A DNA stretch of 64,000 nt from Cannabis sativa (taxonomy: Eukaryota; Streptophyta; Magnoliopsida; Rosales; Cannabaceae). A program made the translations under genes and the position numbers. The notes under the pieces were generated by a model. The model made no database searches. It was not told the origin of the DNA and saw only the letters and a list, made by a program, of their open reading frames with translations. Below are positions 10,159-21,388 of the stretch, one piece after another. The stretch is from the NCBI RefSeq assembly GCF_029168945.1, contig NC_083602.1, positions 70,080,600 to 70,144,599 of the forward strand, in the 5' to 3' direction. Position 1 is the stretch's first letter. Every line of letters starts with the position of its first letter.

Positions 10159-13100
10159 TTTGACAAACAGGATACTACAAAATAATAGAAATCAACAAAT
10201 AGAAATTAATAATGGTTTAACACACAAAATCAATTCAGAAATTATAAGCACATAGCAAGTAGGAATGATATGAGAAAATACTTAAAAAAAAAAATCAATC
10301 CTAAATAATTTCCAAGGTTTTCAACAAACTGATATCAGTGTCCCGTTTAGGCGAGAGTCAAAGCTATCATCCATTGAATAGAGTTGTCAGCTCATCTAAA
10401 ATGTTAAACATTCTAGCAACCTTTTATTCGATCAAGATCAGAATCCAGCGTTGTCCCGTTTAGGCGAGAGTCAAGGCTATTCTATCTTATGAGCTTCTAC
10501 CATTGTTTCGCAATTTGCAAGTCAAATATGGTTGCCACCATTAGGGTGATCTATACCATATAAAACACTTACAAACCACTTATCATGCGAGATTAAACGG
10601 TGCGAAATTGCTAATGAACGTTCCTCCATTAGGGAGGATTACTCACTAAAACAAACTCGGTGTAAAACCCACAATGGAGATCGAATATCTTAATAATAAT
10701 AAAGCTCATTGTTTAAAATGTATTTTCTTATTATTCTAATAAATAAATCTCATTAAATTCTATTTAAGAATTAAAATTCAAAAATAAGAATTTAATATAA
10801 TATTTATAAAATTATACTAGATGGTGATTGAAATAAAATTAATTATTTCCATCTAAGTAATAATCTTAAATATAAATATTAAGGAAATTAATTTAAGATG
10901 AATTAAATAAATAATTAGCAACTTAAAAATTTCCTTTGAGAATATATTTATTGGGTTCGAAAATTAAGTATAAAAAAAACATACAATTTTCGAAAAATAA
11001 TAAAAATAGAAAAGAAATACTTCAAGCAAAAATATCACCTATCTAGATATTCTTTTGACTAGTTAATTCAATTTCTAATAATATATATATTTTAAATTCA
11101 CTTATTTTAAATTAATCTATTAAATGAAAAAATTATTGACTTGAGTTGGTCCAAGAATTAATTAAAATAATTAATTAATTTACAACTCAATCTATTTTTC
11201 AAAAAAAATTCGAAAAATATTGCATAATGCAATTTTCGAAATTGATTAATAAAATAAAGAAAAATATATATTTTGAAAATTATTTAAATTTAAGTTGAAA
11301 AATTAAATTTCAACCTAAAAATAATTTTCTATTTAATTAAGTGTCATGAAAAATCAATAAATATTTAAGTATCATGATGAAAATCAACTTAGATATTTAG
11401 ATTTTTCAACTTAATTAATTGTATTAAATTCAAGAAATAAATAATTAAGTGTAGAGAAGCCTTAATTATTAATTTCTATTTAATACTAGGAAAAATATAC
11501 TTAATAAAATTGTACCAAAATTAATTATTTAAATAGTTAATTTCACAAAAGTATAATATTTTCCTATATAAGTATTAGAAATAATAAGTAGTCTAGAAAT
11601 TACTATCTAGAAAATATCTTATTTGACTAAGTATCTTTTCAAAATTTGAAAAATATCTAATTTAAGTTATATAGAAAAAATCTAAAACTTAAATAATTTC
11701 AAATCTAGATTTAATTAAATATCACAAATTAAGTTGAAACCACTTAATTTGAAGATATCTTTTAAAGTTAATATTTGAAAAGATATTAACCAAAAAAATA
11801 TCTTAGATATTCCATTTCAAGTTAATATTTGAAAAGATATTAACTTAAAAAATATCTTAAGAATCTTTAATAACTAATGCCTAAGATTCCTCAACTTGAT
11901 TTAAAATTTAAATCAAATATTCAAATTTAAGTTAGTTAAGAAAAATCAGTTGATACAACTAATTTATAACTTAAATAGGAATATTTAATTAAATAAGCTC
12001 CAGAAAGAATCTTAGTTAGTTAAAATTCTATATTTAATTAAATACAAGAAAAATACAAATAGTTTATCTAGAAATAATATCTAAAACTAAAAGTGTTTTT
12101 CTTAAAATTAACTTTAAAATATTAAAATGAAAATAAATTTTCATATATTTTAAAAGTTAATTATGTTGCTAATTCAATTTTTATTAGGTCAAACTAATAT
12201 AATTAACCTAGTACAGTTATTCAAATCAGGCAAATGGGCCTTCACAATTAGGGTAGTTCATGTGAGGGGGTGCTGGGTTCAGTATGTCGTACCCACTTCT
12301 ATGGCACCCAACTCTCACACAAGGCCCAAAAGAGAGGAATTTAACCTTAAAATGAATAACTGTTATTAATTGAATAGGTCCAAAAAACTAAATGGACCTA
12401 AATAAAATCTATCATGGTGTGACATTTTATTTAGCAACAACCTATATGCATCTATATAATAAAATAAACATATAGGCTCACACAGGCACACTTTGGATGG
12501 ATCCTATAATGTTGCTAGGTCATACACAGATGAAAGAAGATTGTAAAATTTACCTGTTACAAATTATTAACTTGACCAAGGGAGCCATCAGATCATTAGA
12601 TCTGGCAAAAAGTAACCATGGCTATTTACAATCAAGTAATAATAGGTTTTTAAAACTTACACACAAGCTAAAAACACATACTCCTGCAACAAGGTTAGCT
12701 GGATAGTTGGAAGTAGGATTTATTTAATTTTAAATAAATAATTTCGAAAAATAAATAATTAAAAAAAAATTAAATTAATTTCGAAAATAAAATAAAATAA
12801 ATTTAAATTTAGAAATTATTTTAAAAAAAAATATTTAAAATTAAACCTACTATTTGAAAAATTAGGTTTCAACCAACCTAAATATCATTTCAAAATTTGC
12901 TAACTACTTTTAAAAATTAAATGTTACTTTAAAAATAAAAATTAAATAAAAATTAGAAAAGATAAATAAAATATCTTTTCAGATTTTAAATTTAATTTAA
13001 ATAAATAAAATAACAAAATTCAAAAATTAGCAAAATATCTTATATCTATTTAAAATTACATGATTATAAATATCTTATTTTAAATTTAAATAAGGTCAAA

Positions 13101-13820
13101 ATATCTAAAAAGATTTAAAAAATCTTAATAGATAAGATATTTTTAAAATATCTTAAAACATAGGATATTTTTAAATATCTTAAAAGATATTATAAATATC
13201 TTTAAAAGATATTATAAATATCTTAAAAGATATTTTAAATATCTAAAAAAAAATCTGACCTTAAATTTAAAAAAAAAATATAATCAAATTTAAAAATAAG
13301 ATAGATTTTTAAGCAAAAAGATAAATACTAGTTCTATTCAAATTCAAATTACACTAATATCTTGAATTAAATTAAAAAAAAATTAAATTAATTCAAAATG
13401 ATAATTAGAATTGAATTAAGAATAGTAATAGTATATATATAAAACCATACAAAAAATTGGAAGTTAATTCCATGAAAAAGTATGAAAAATTGAAGAAAAT
13501 TGAAAAAATTCGAAACTGTACGGACACTTCTGCGATCGCAGGAAACTATCAACACAGCCCCGATTTTGTCAAATCTTCAAAAAATCATAACTAATTCAAA
13601 TAAAATCCAAATTGAGTTCTTTAAAAGGCTAACCTGCTTAATTTTTTCCATACTATCCAATAAAAATAATTACAGAACCGAAATAACAATTACTTTTCAC
13701 GAAAATTTCATAATCATCAATCAATCATCAAATAACACTCAATACAACATGATACCATCCAAAAAACATACAAACAATCGTTTTAAAGTCCAAATTACAT
13801 GTAAGTAAATCAATTACCAT
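10159..13820 (-). other. Long AT-rich 5' leader of the gag-only Copia element
   Basis: No convincing ORF. The motif TTTAGGCGAGAGTCAA occurs twice (10346-10361 and 10459-10474), inside a longer identical stretch starting TGTCCCG. Related motifs recur in the Copia remnants at 43519, 49527, 49914 and 50026. The 10700-12150 and 12720-13440 stretches are extremely AT-rich with many short AAGATATT-type repeats. Confidence 0.6.
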
Positions 13821-13833
13821 GGCTCTGATACCA
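13821..13833 (-). other. Primer-binding site for initiator tRNA-Met
   Basis: Minus strand reads TGGTATCAGAGCC two bases inside the right LTR (ACTGGTATCAGAGCC with the spacer). This is the standard plant Copia primer site complementary to the 3' end of tRNA-iMet, and it fixes the right LTR as the 5' LTR. Confidence 0.92.
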
Positions 13834-13835
13834 GT

Positions 13836-15222
13836 TGTTGGGAATTATTTTACCAGGATCTTAGATCTACTCACAAGTATGTTTATTAACATCCTAAATA
13901 TGAACTTTCTAAAACGATAAAATAAACACATATAAAGTTAAGAAAACCTTACATTGATGCAGCGGAATAAATGTCTCCTTCCACTCAGATCTCTAACCCT
14001 TGATTCCTTTTCTGTAGCAGAGTATAATCAATATCTGAGCCCGAATGTTCTCAACTCTTTTCCTTACAATTTCACTCCTGCTTAGTGCAAATTCATAAAA
14101 TCAGACATAGTCTAACTTTAGAATTATAATTGATCAATCACGAATCAATTAATGAGTCTTACAAGCAGAATGTTCTCAACTAGAATGGGAACCATGGATC
14201 TATATGCTGAGCTTCCAATAAGTGAACCAAATTTACCAAGTAAATTCCTACTTATTAATTCTTCGTTGAATCCACTCTTAGAACTTAGAATTGCACTCTC
14301 AGACTTATATAGAGCATATTGTATGTTTCACGATACCAATATACTATCTCATTTAACCATTGTTATAATCTTATTGTGATTTAAAGATCCTCTATATAGA
14401 TGATTTACATCGAGATGGGATTTCTTTACCGTTCTCACCCCTCAATGTATTTTGCCCCTTAAAACACTTAGCTACCTGTAAATGGTGTTTAGTGATCTAA
14501 TAATTAGTCAGTTAAACAAGAGCTCATCCATTTACTTCTATTTGCTAAGCTCGAAGGGAATCATCACTTAACTTCTATACACCAGTAGAAGCTATAGATT
14601 CCATATTTATGTTCAGCCCTCCCACTCAATCATACTATCATGTTCCCAAAATATACGTATCACCCTGACCTAAAAGTAGGCTTAACTAATAAATCAAAGA
14701 ACATGAATAGCACTCCTGAGTTGAGCCTAAGCATATCAGGATTTAGATTCTTTTCAATCTTAAGATCAACTACTGATATTGACTTGGAAAGATATGTATA
14801 ACGGTAAGTTTGTAATATCTTAACTTAGTTGCAATATCGGTCCAGTCCAATGTATACTCCATATATTCGAAACTAGTATACTTTACTAATGTCCTGGAAA
14901 GAACATAACACTTACTCCAAGTGTAAGTACACATCATCGCTGATTATCACATTAGTGTAAATCCAATAACACTGAGGAAACAGGGACCAAAACTTTTGAT
15001 TCATATGATCACAATCACATTCCACTGTGTTGACGATACTGTAATTGTGAATAAACATATGATCTGGATTTAACTGATTTTGTGTGTATGAATGTAATAA
15101 ACATATTAAACATATTAAACCATCAGCATGTAAAATGCATGCAAACATAAATCACTTCAAATTTCTTATATTGATAACTAATCAGATTGTAAATAGTTTT
15201 ATTTAGGACATAAAACCTAACA
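13836..15222 (-). repeat. Right LTR (5' LTR) of the gag-only Copia element, internally deleted
   Basis: 1387 bp. It matches the left LTR closely but lacks the equivalent of about 5787-6320, including the TATA box. The junction carries the 14-bp patch GAATGTTCTCAACT (14043-14056), identical to 14168-14181 of the same LTR. Confidence 0.9.
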
Positions 15223-15227
15223 CTGGT
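15223..15227. repeat. Right target duplication of the Copia insertion (CTGGT)
   Basis: Identical to 5572-5576. Confidence 0.92.
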
Positions 15228-16017
15228 GCGGTGCTCTTTTGCTCAAAGTTGCTGGAGCAAGGTTCCAATTACTGCCGTGGCGCCTGATGCAATGTTGTTC
15301 TCAAGTTGGTTTGAAGCGGGTTTGGCATCGTGGAATACGACTGAGGCTCTTGAGGCTGGTATGGTTTGTTGGTCAATTTGGACTCATTGTAACGATTTGG
15401 TTTGGAACTCCAACACCCTGATGCAGGGGAGGTAGTGGCAATGGCTCAGTTGAATTATGTTTATTGGTTTAATGCTCAAAAACTTAATGTCACAGATGTA
15501 AGCTTAAACAGGCCAACTGCACTACCTATGGAGCATTGGACAACACCTGATTTCCCTTTTTCAAAGTTACTGTGGATGGTGCACCTTTTGCCAACCAAGG
15601 GCAGTATGGACTGGGTTTGGTTACAAGGTCTGCTGCAGGTTGGGTTTTGGGGGCCAAAAGCTTATCTAGAGAAGGTGCTTTGCAACCTCATATTGTTGAA
15701 GCCATTGGAATCAAGGAAGCTGTCTCTTGGATTAAAGCGAATGGATGGTCACATGTTGTCGTTGAATTAGATTGTTTAAGGGTCATTAGTGATTTATAAA
15801 AGTTTAAAAGTATGGCTTCTCCTTATGGCCATATGTTTTATGATTGTATGACTTTGGTTGCTGATTTTGATATTGTTTCTTTTATTTTTGCTAAACGGTC
15901 TCCTAATAAGGTTGCGCATGCTTTCGCAGAATTTTTTTCTTTCTGAGGCTAACCGTACTTTTAGTAGAGACTCTTTACCTTTTGTTTTTGCATCGTTGGT
16001 TTTGGATGATTTAGTTT
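15228..16017 (+). pseudogene. LINE1 ORF2 C-terminus: zinc-binding region and RNase H domain
   Basis: Continues the LINE1 frame directly after the Copia insertion (RCSFAQSCWSKV, the F-A-x-x-x-W part of zf-RVT). An RNase H-like domain follows from about 15560: VTVDGAPFANQGQYGLGLV (first catalytic Asp), EAIGIKEAVSWI (Glu), VVVELDCLRVISDL (second Asp) and KRSPNKVAHAFAEF. A C-terminal RNase H of archaeal-like type is a known acquisition of plant L1 elements and would remove RNA from the cDNA hybrid. Frame shifts near 15420 and 15550 and a TAA at 15797 break it. The 3' UTR ends in the poly(A) tail. Confidence 0.88.
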
Positions 16018-16048
16018 AATGAAATTTAACAATTATTCAAAAAAAAAA

Positions 16049-16062
16049 AAATATACTTGGGT
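16049..16062. repeat. Right target-site duplication of LINE1
   Basis: AAATATACTTGGGT, identical to 3784-3797, immediately after the A tail. Confidence 0.9.
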
Positions 16063-16202
16063 TATGATTGTGTTTATTGAAAGTGATAATATAGGAAGCA
16101 ACGTGCATATTTTTCATTGAATCAAAATATTTAAGACCATTTTATTCATCTTAATGTATATATATACATTGAATACATAATTTTTCATTCTTGAAACCTT
16201 GA

Positions 16203-17308
16203 TGTTAATACATCGTTAACGATAATAAGCCTATTTTGTGATACGATCAACACAAAAATTAGTTGAAATCTAGGAAAGAATAATGAAGCAAAAACAACAC
16301 CAAGTTTTTACGTGGTTTTGCAATTAACTCTGCATAGTCCATGAGTCAATCTTATTCAGATTATTCTGATACAAACTAGGGTTCTTTTCTCCCAAGAATT
16401 TTTCGTCGCTTTTTCTATACATTCTGCCCCTATTTATAGTAGCATAGGGTGGCAGTTAATTACATTCAGATACGAATCTCATAACAATATTTCCCCAAAA
16501 TTGTGCGCTCTAATTATGCCCCACGTAAATAAATGCAGTTATTATTTGAAAATCATACAGATGAGATTTAATAGCTTTTAGTTGGTCAATGCTAACATGG
16601 ATTTAGATACGCTGCAAAGTGTATCTCGCTGGGGCATCTTGCTGGGAACTTGAATAGCAATAATAACCCTGGCAGCAAGTTGGAGCTTGTCCCATTTCTC
16701 TCCAAAGTAGATAATGAAAATCCTATTGTTCGTGCGATCGAAGACCTAATGCTCCATCTGACAATCGCAGTTCTTGGTGACAAGGTGAACTTCATGTCGG
16801 CTTCTTTTTGAGAGAGCCGACTCGACAGAGCAGTGGATCTCATTGAAAGATGTGTGGAGATGATTAGTGAAGGTACTAGGAGTATGCCTTCCTATAGCGA
16901 GATGGATGTCTCGCTAATCGTTGTCTAGGTTCTTCAAGCTGTTATACTTAGTTAGTATAATGTATATTATACGCTAAGTGTTCTAACAGCCAACACGTCT
17001 TGTTAACACCTTATTACCCATAGCGAGGTTGATGACTCGCTATGCATTATCGATGTCATCCTTACAATTACATCTTCTGATGAGAAATGGTTTCTGATCA
17101 TCAATACGTGAATTAATAGTTTGTACCTCTTTATCTCGCTTAAGACTATACAATCAGTATGTTATAGATATGCTCTATGAACTCCACATTTAATGAGTTA
17201 TTCCATTTAGTATCTTTTAATGTAATTGCCTTTATATTCATTTATTCGCATTCTCCAAGGTTGACGCTTGTCATCTTCTAATGTGCCAGCCAAATTTTGG
17301 GTATAACA
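16203..17308 (-). repeat. 3' LTR of T1
   Basis: 1106 bp, TGTTAATA...GTATAACA. The minus strand has TATAAATA at 16438-16431. The minus strand just inside the element reads AAGGAGCAAT, a candidate polypurine tract. It is clearly homologous to 27367-28492 along its whole length, with scattered substitutions and small indels. Confidence 0.88.
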
Positions 17309-18012
17309 ATTGCTCCTTAAAATGTCCTTTTTAGTGAAAAGTGCTTTTTAAATGATTACTGAGGGTATTTTGGTCATAATCTATTTTGAAAAAACGCAAG
17401 TCCTCTGATTTTGGCAATTTTGTGGTTTTGACGCACATCATGAGCATTAATTAACCATCTTTTCCACTTCTTTTTAATTTTTACCCGTTGGATCATTTAT
17501 TCCTTAATCTAACGGAGATAAACTCAATGGTATACAATCAAAAAAGGAACCTCCTTTTCATCATCTTGGCCATTTCAAAAATTTTCTTGAGCTTCTCTGC
17601 AAAAAACATCACCCATATTTTTTGAAGCTTCGCATGCCATCTTTTTCTTTGACATACTTCTTGCGAGTTTCGTGAGATTTTCGTTTTGACCTCAAGCATT
17701 CAGAGAGATCACCACACCGTTTGTTGCACCATCGGTTGCAGAACTGTTCATTGTGCCAAAACCCAACTTCAAAAAGTAAGTGATTATCTCTCTATTATCT
17801 TATATGCTTTTTATTTCACATTTCTTGGTTTGATTATTACTTTCTTAGTTTGCACTTTTATCACCTTATTTTGTATTGGCGATTTAGTGTTGAATTGTTT
17901 CTTGTAAATTTTATTATTTAGGCAGACAGTAGATTTATGGGTTTCTCAAATTTACAGGCTTCTAGTTTAATAAATTTCATGTAGGAATTGAGATTTCTTT
18001 CTTTTTGTAACA
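17309..18012 (+). other. Leader region of the T1 antisense gene
   Basis: Noncoding. AAAAA|GTAAGT at 17771-17781 is a strong plus-strand donor. Acceptors TTTACAG (ends 17957) and CATGTAG (ends 17984) lie shortly before the ATG at 18013. A 5'-UTR intron in front of the start codon is therefore plausible, as in T0. I could not pick a convincing TATA box. Confidence 0.4.
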
Positions 18013-20751
18013 ATGTCCCAATCTGGTTCAGAAGTTTATCGTCCAGAAATTTTAGAAACAGAGTGCCCCAATGAACTTGCCATCTCGTATAAACCCAGCA
18101 TTTCAAAACCCACATCCAATATAGAGATCAATGATGCAAAAATTAGGGACCACGTAGTAAAAACCCACCAAGATGATATTGCCAGTCGCCATAGACGCTT
18201 CTTGCAAGAAATTATAGAAGGAAAATGTCATTTGTTGCGAGATGCTGCTTGGCCTGAACCTCCCAATTTATCATCTATTCCTTTGGCTAGGCCGTTATTT
18301 TTACCCAAAGTCACAATTACTTTTGAAATCATGACCTCGAAGCCACGTAAATCAAAGACTCCCTAAGACCGTAATGTCACCTTCAAGTATAGGGTGCGAG
18401 CTATCAGAGATTACGTAGGTAACATCTTAAGAACTTGTGGAATTGAATACAAGCAAAACTGTTGGGTTACATCAGTAGCCGCTGGCGAGTATAGTTGTTA
18501 CCCACCAGCACGACTTACTCGCGAAGCACTTCAGGGGACTAGTAGCGAGGCAAGTACAAGTGCCTCGACAGGGATAGGCACTTGGAGCCTTGAACACATC
18601 AGAGCTGGAGCAATTATACCCCTACTCGATTACTTTAAGGACTTTCTAAACCATCTCGAAATCGCCCCATTCCAGTTGGTTCCTATTTCATATAGAATCC
18701 TTGCAAGTTTAAAGGTTCAGTACAAGATTTTAGGATGGTAGTGCCCCACTCCCCTAGAAAAATTATATTTGTATTCGGTGATCGCCGTTCTTGGGAGGAA
18801 GAATATAGCAGGAAGTTTTTATTATCTAGGGACTCACATAGGAGAGCATAAGATCATTCTTGGGTTGCCAAATAAAACTCCTTTTCAAGAAGACTTCTTT
18901 TTTACAACCAGCCTCTCCCTAATCAATACAACCACCTTTCGCATAATACGTAAGTGACTATTTTTCCTTGAACTTGGTTTTAAATTATTCTATGTTTTAA
19001 GCTTTAGCCTTGCTGACTTGCATTCTCATTATTTCGACACCGGTCTCGAAAAGACCAAGTCCTACTCCTGAGATGGCTGAGCAATGCAAGCTCCTGCTGG
19101 GTCTCCCATACGTTCTCCGATTTGCTGAGTTCCTCTTGAATGAGGTTAACCTGAGGTCCGTGGACCTCCTCACTAAGAATGAGTATACTAGTGATTATAA
19201 AGATCCCAAGTATACATCATGGCAATAGGTTTCTGTCCCAGCTGATGAGGAAACTCAGGACTATGTGGCTCGGGTACACTACCTCAAGAACACAGTCCCT
19301 CCGGAAGTTGAAGAAGGAGCATCGCGAGGTAATCAATGTGGTTCATCACCCATAGTGCTTAGGGTCGAGCATACCACTTTACTGTCTTTTTGAGATAGCC
19401 GTTATAATTTCTACATCTGAAATCCCCTCCTCATAGATTGCATTGTACATAGGTTTGATAGTTGGTACCTAGATTTCCACGTCCACATTAGTTGTACTGA
19501 CTCCGACTATGGGATAGCCGAGCAATATGGAACCATGCTGGATAGGTTAGGACTTATAGATTCCAGCTGGGATTTAGAACTAATTAATTCATATGACATA
19601 TTCAGGATCACAGGATGTAGAGACTTTAGCCAATATTATAGTCCTCCTTCTTCATCTTCTTATGATTACGGTAAATCCTTTAGGGGGAAATTATTTCCCA
19701 ACTTCCCCTTTTTCTTATTTTCTAACAGATGTTCACACATTATTTTATCTCGCATAAATGGATCTCAAAGACCTTCCTTCCTCGAGCAAGAAGGGGAAGA
19801 AGAGATTAATCGCCTCGGAGACATCTTCTGATGTCAACGTGGAGCCTCTCAAAAGGCCCAGGAAGAAAAATGCCAACAAGAAGCGAGCCTCCCAGTCCAT
19901 TGACCTTGATGACCCTGAGAACCAGGTTCAGACTCATCCTCTAGCCCCCACGCATACTAAAGAGCCCATTCCTAAGGCAAATCAGGTTGTCGCCTCATCG
20001 AGCCAAGCAATTAAGATTATGCCCATCGAGTCTGGGAAGGTTGGCTCAAAATATATTGCGCATTATGCTGGGGCTTGTTAGAGTCATTTCCGATCCTTCC
20101 TTCCCAACGACTGAGACTTAATCAATAATGGCCACCTGGACGACGAGATGCTTGAAAAGAGTGTCTCCTTTGGCCTCTCGGTAAGCTTCCATACTCTTCT
20201 CATTTTACTTCCCTTTTTAACAACTTTTAAAAATATTTATGCATTTTGTTATTTGTTTCTGGCAAACTTTCATCTCCTTCGTCGCCCAGGGTTAGGGTTT
20301 GGAAAGGATGAAGTACCTAGAGAGCGAGATCTAGAAGGTAATTTGTCAAGATGAGGTTGTGTCCAAGGAATGGAATGACGCTAAGGAAGAGATCACTCGC
20401 TTAAGCAAGGAAGCCAAAGAGCTAAAAAGGTCTAACAAGGATGAACTTGAAGCTGCTCAGAAGGAGGCAAAGGACAAGTCCGAGCTATGCTAGAAACTCC
20501 AAGAGGAACTCGATGCAGCTAATGTAGCGCTTAAGGCGAAACAGGTTGACATCAAGGAGCGATGCAATGTCGTTGCCATGCGCTCCATCAATCGAGCCTA
20601 GATGGAGAATCTAGAAATGGATTTGATTTTCCTGGGTAAGGCCATGGAGGAAGTCCTTGCTTATTGGAGCAAGCTAAAAAAGGTAGAGGTGGAAGCTGAG
20701 ATGTCAAGAGAAGTTATCGAAGAAGAACAATCCAAGTCTTCTACTATGTAG
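18013..20751 (+). pseudogene. Antisense multi-exon-like gene of T1 with coiled-coil C-terminus
   Basis: Runs opposite to gag-pol. First exon 18013-18949 stays in one frame, starting MSQSGSEVYRPEILE, with only two stops (TAA 18364, TAG 18739). It contains IAPFQLVPISYRILASLK and FYYLGTHIGEHKIILGLP, which resemble from memory the plant 'putative gypsy-type transposon' domain. It ends at GTAAGT (18950). A second exon-like block, around 19054-19393, has one TAG (19226). A third (19758-20180) has basic clusters KKGKKRL and KRPRKKNANKKR, a possible nuclear localisation signal. It ends at GTAAGC (20181), and the next block begins after TCGCCCAG (20289). The last block (about 20353-20751) is Glu/Lys/Leu-rich coiled coil with two internal TAGs. 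The stops look like single C-to-T or G-to-A changes. Function unknown. Confidence 0.6.
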
Positions 20752-21388
20752 GCTTGGTTATTAATTATCCACTCCATTGCTCGTATTTTCCTTTGATATT
20801 GTTTAAGTAGTTAGTAATCTACTATCTGCGCGAGCAGTTATTATTTGCTTCACTTTCTGTTTGCGAGCTGTTATCAATTCTGCTTCGCATAAAGTTATAA
20901 TCTGTTTTAAGCAAGCTTGAATATACTTTTAATGATTCATCACTTTGTATATTTTTAATTGCTTATATGAATAGTTAGGCCTTCTGTTCATATATTAGCT
21001 TTAAGTATTTTTTCAAGGCATCTTCGTGTCTCGTTAAATACTTTCCTGCAGAATGCGAGCCGTTAGTATTTAGCTTTGCATGTAGCTTAATGTTGTTTTT
21101 ATGAGTTAAATCTCATTTACAACTGCTACTTTTCATTTTCCTTTCTCGCGAGAAATGTTGTTTAATCAATTATCTGAAGAAACTTTAAAAAAATAAAAAA
21201 AAATTAAGTGGAGTGGGTTTGCATTATATCATGTATATCCAGATGAATTCAGGTTAATTGTACACACATATATATGCCCCTCAAGTAATTTTAAAGAATA
21301 AATCTTTGTAATTACTTGAAAAATGATTCAACTTTATTAATAATTGAATTTCAAATATTACATCAAAAATAGTGATTACAACATCAGT

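Larger units (their letters stand above)
5577..15222 (-). mobile_element. Gag-only Copia-type LTR retrotransposon (TR-GAG-like), minus strand
   Basis: A 9.6-kb element with two TGTTGGGAAT...CCTAACA LTRs, CTGGT on both sides, a primer site for initiator tRNA-Met next to the right LTR, and a purine tract (AAGTGGGAGTT on the minus strand) next to the left LTR. These fix the orientation as minus. The only coding region is a Copia-type gag (9301-10158). I see no protease, integrase, reverse transcriptase or RNase H in the remaining internal DNA, which is very AT-rich. Gag-only non-autonomous elements (TR-GAG) are a described plant class, mobilised in trans. By eye the LTRs differ at about 20 sites over the shared 1.4 kb, suggesting fairly recent insertion. 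Confidence 0.88.
3798..16048 (+). mobile_element. LINE1: 5'-truncated L1-type non-LTR retrotransposon, split by a Copia insertion
   Basis: The LINE consists of 3798-5576 plus 15228-16048, about 2.6 kb in all. It ends in a 13-A tail (16039-16051) and is bracketed by a perfect 14-bp duplication. The 5' end begins inside the reverse transcriptase, so ORF1, the endonuclease and the N-terminal RT are absent, typical of incomplete target-primed reverse transcription. The gag-only Copia element at 5577-15222 interrupts it. The LINE reading frame is continuous across the Copia target site in the zinc-finger region after RT, so the Copia insertion is the younger event. Confidence 0.92.

Noticed and set aside
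12163..13808. Short ORFs in the leader of the gag-only Copia element
   Set aside because: AT-rich chance frames, wrong strand for the element, no homology recognised.
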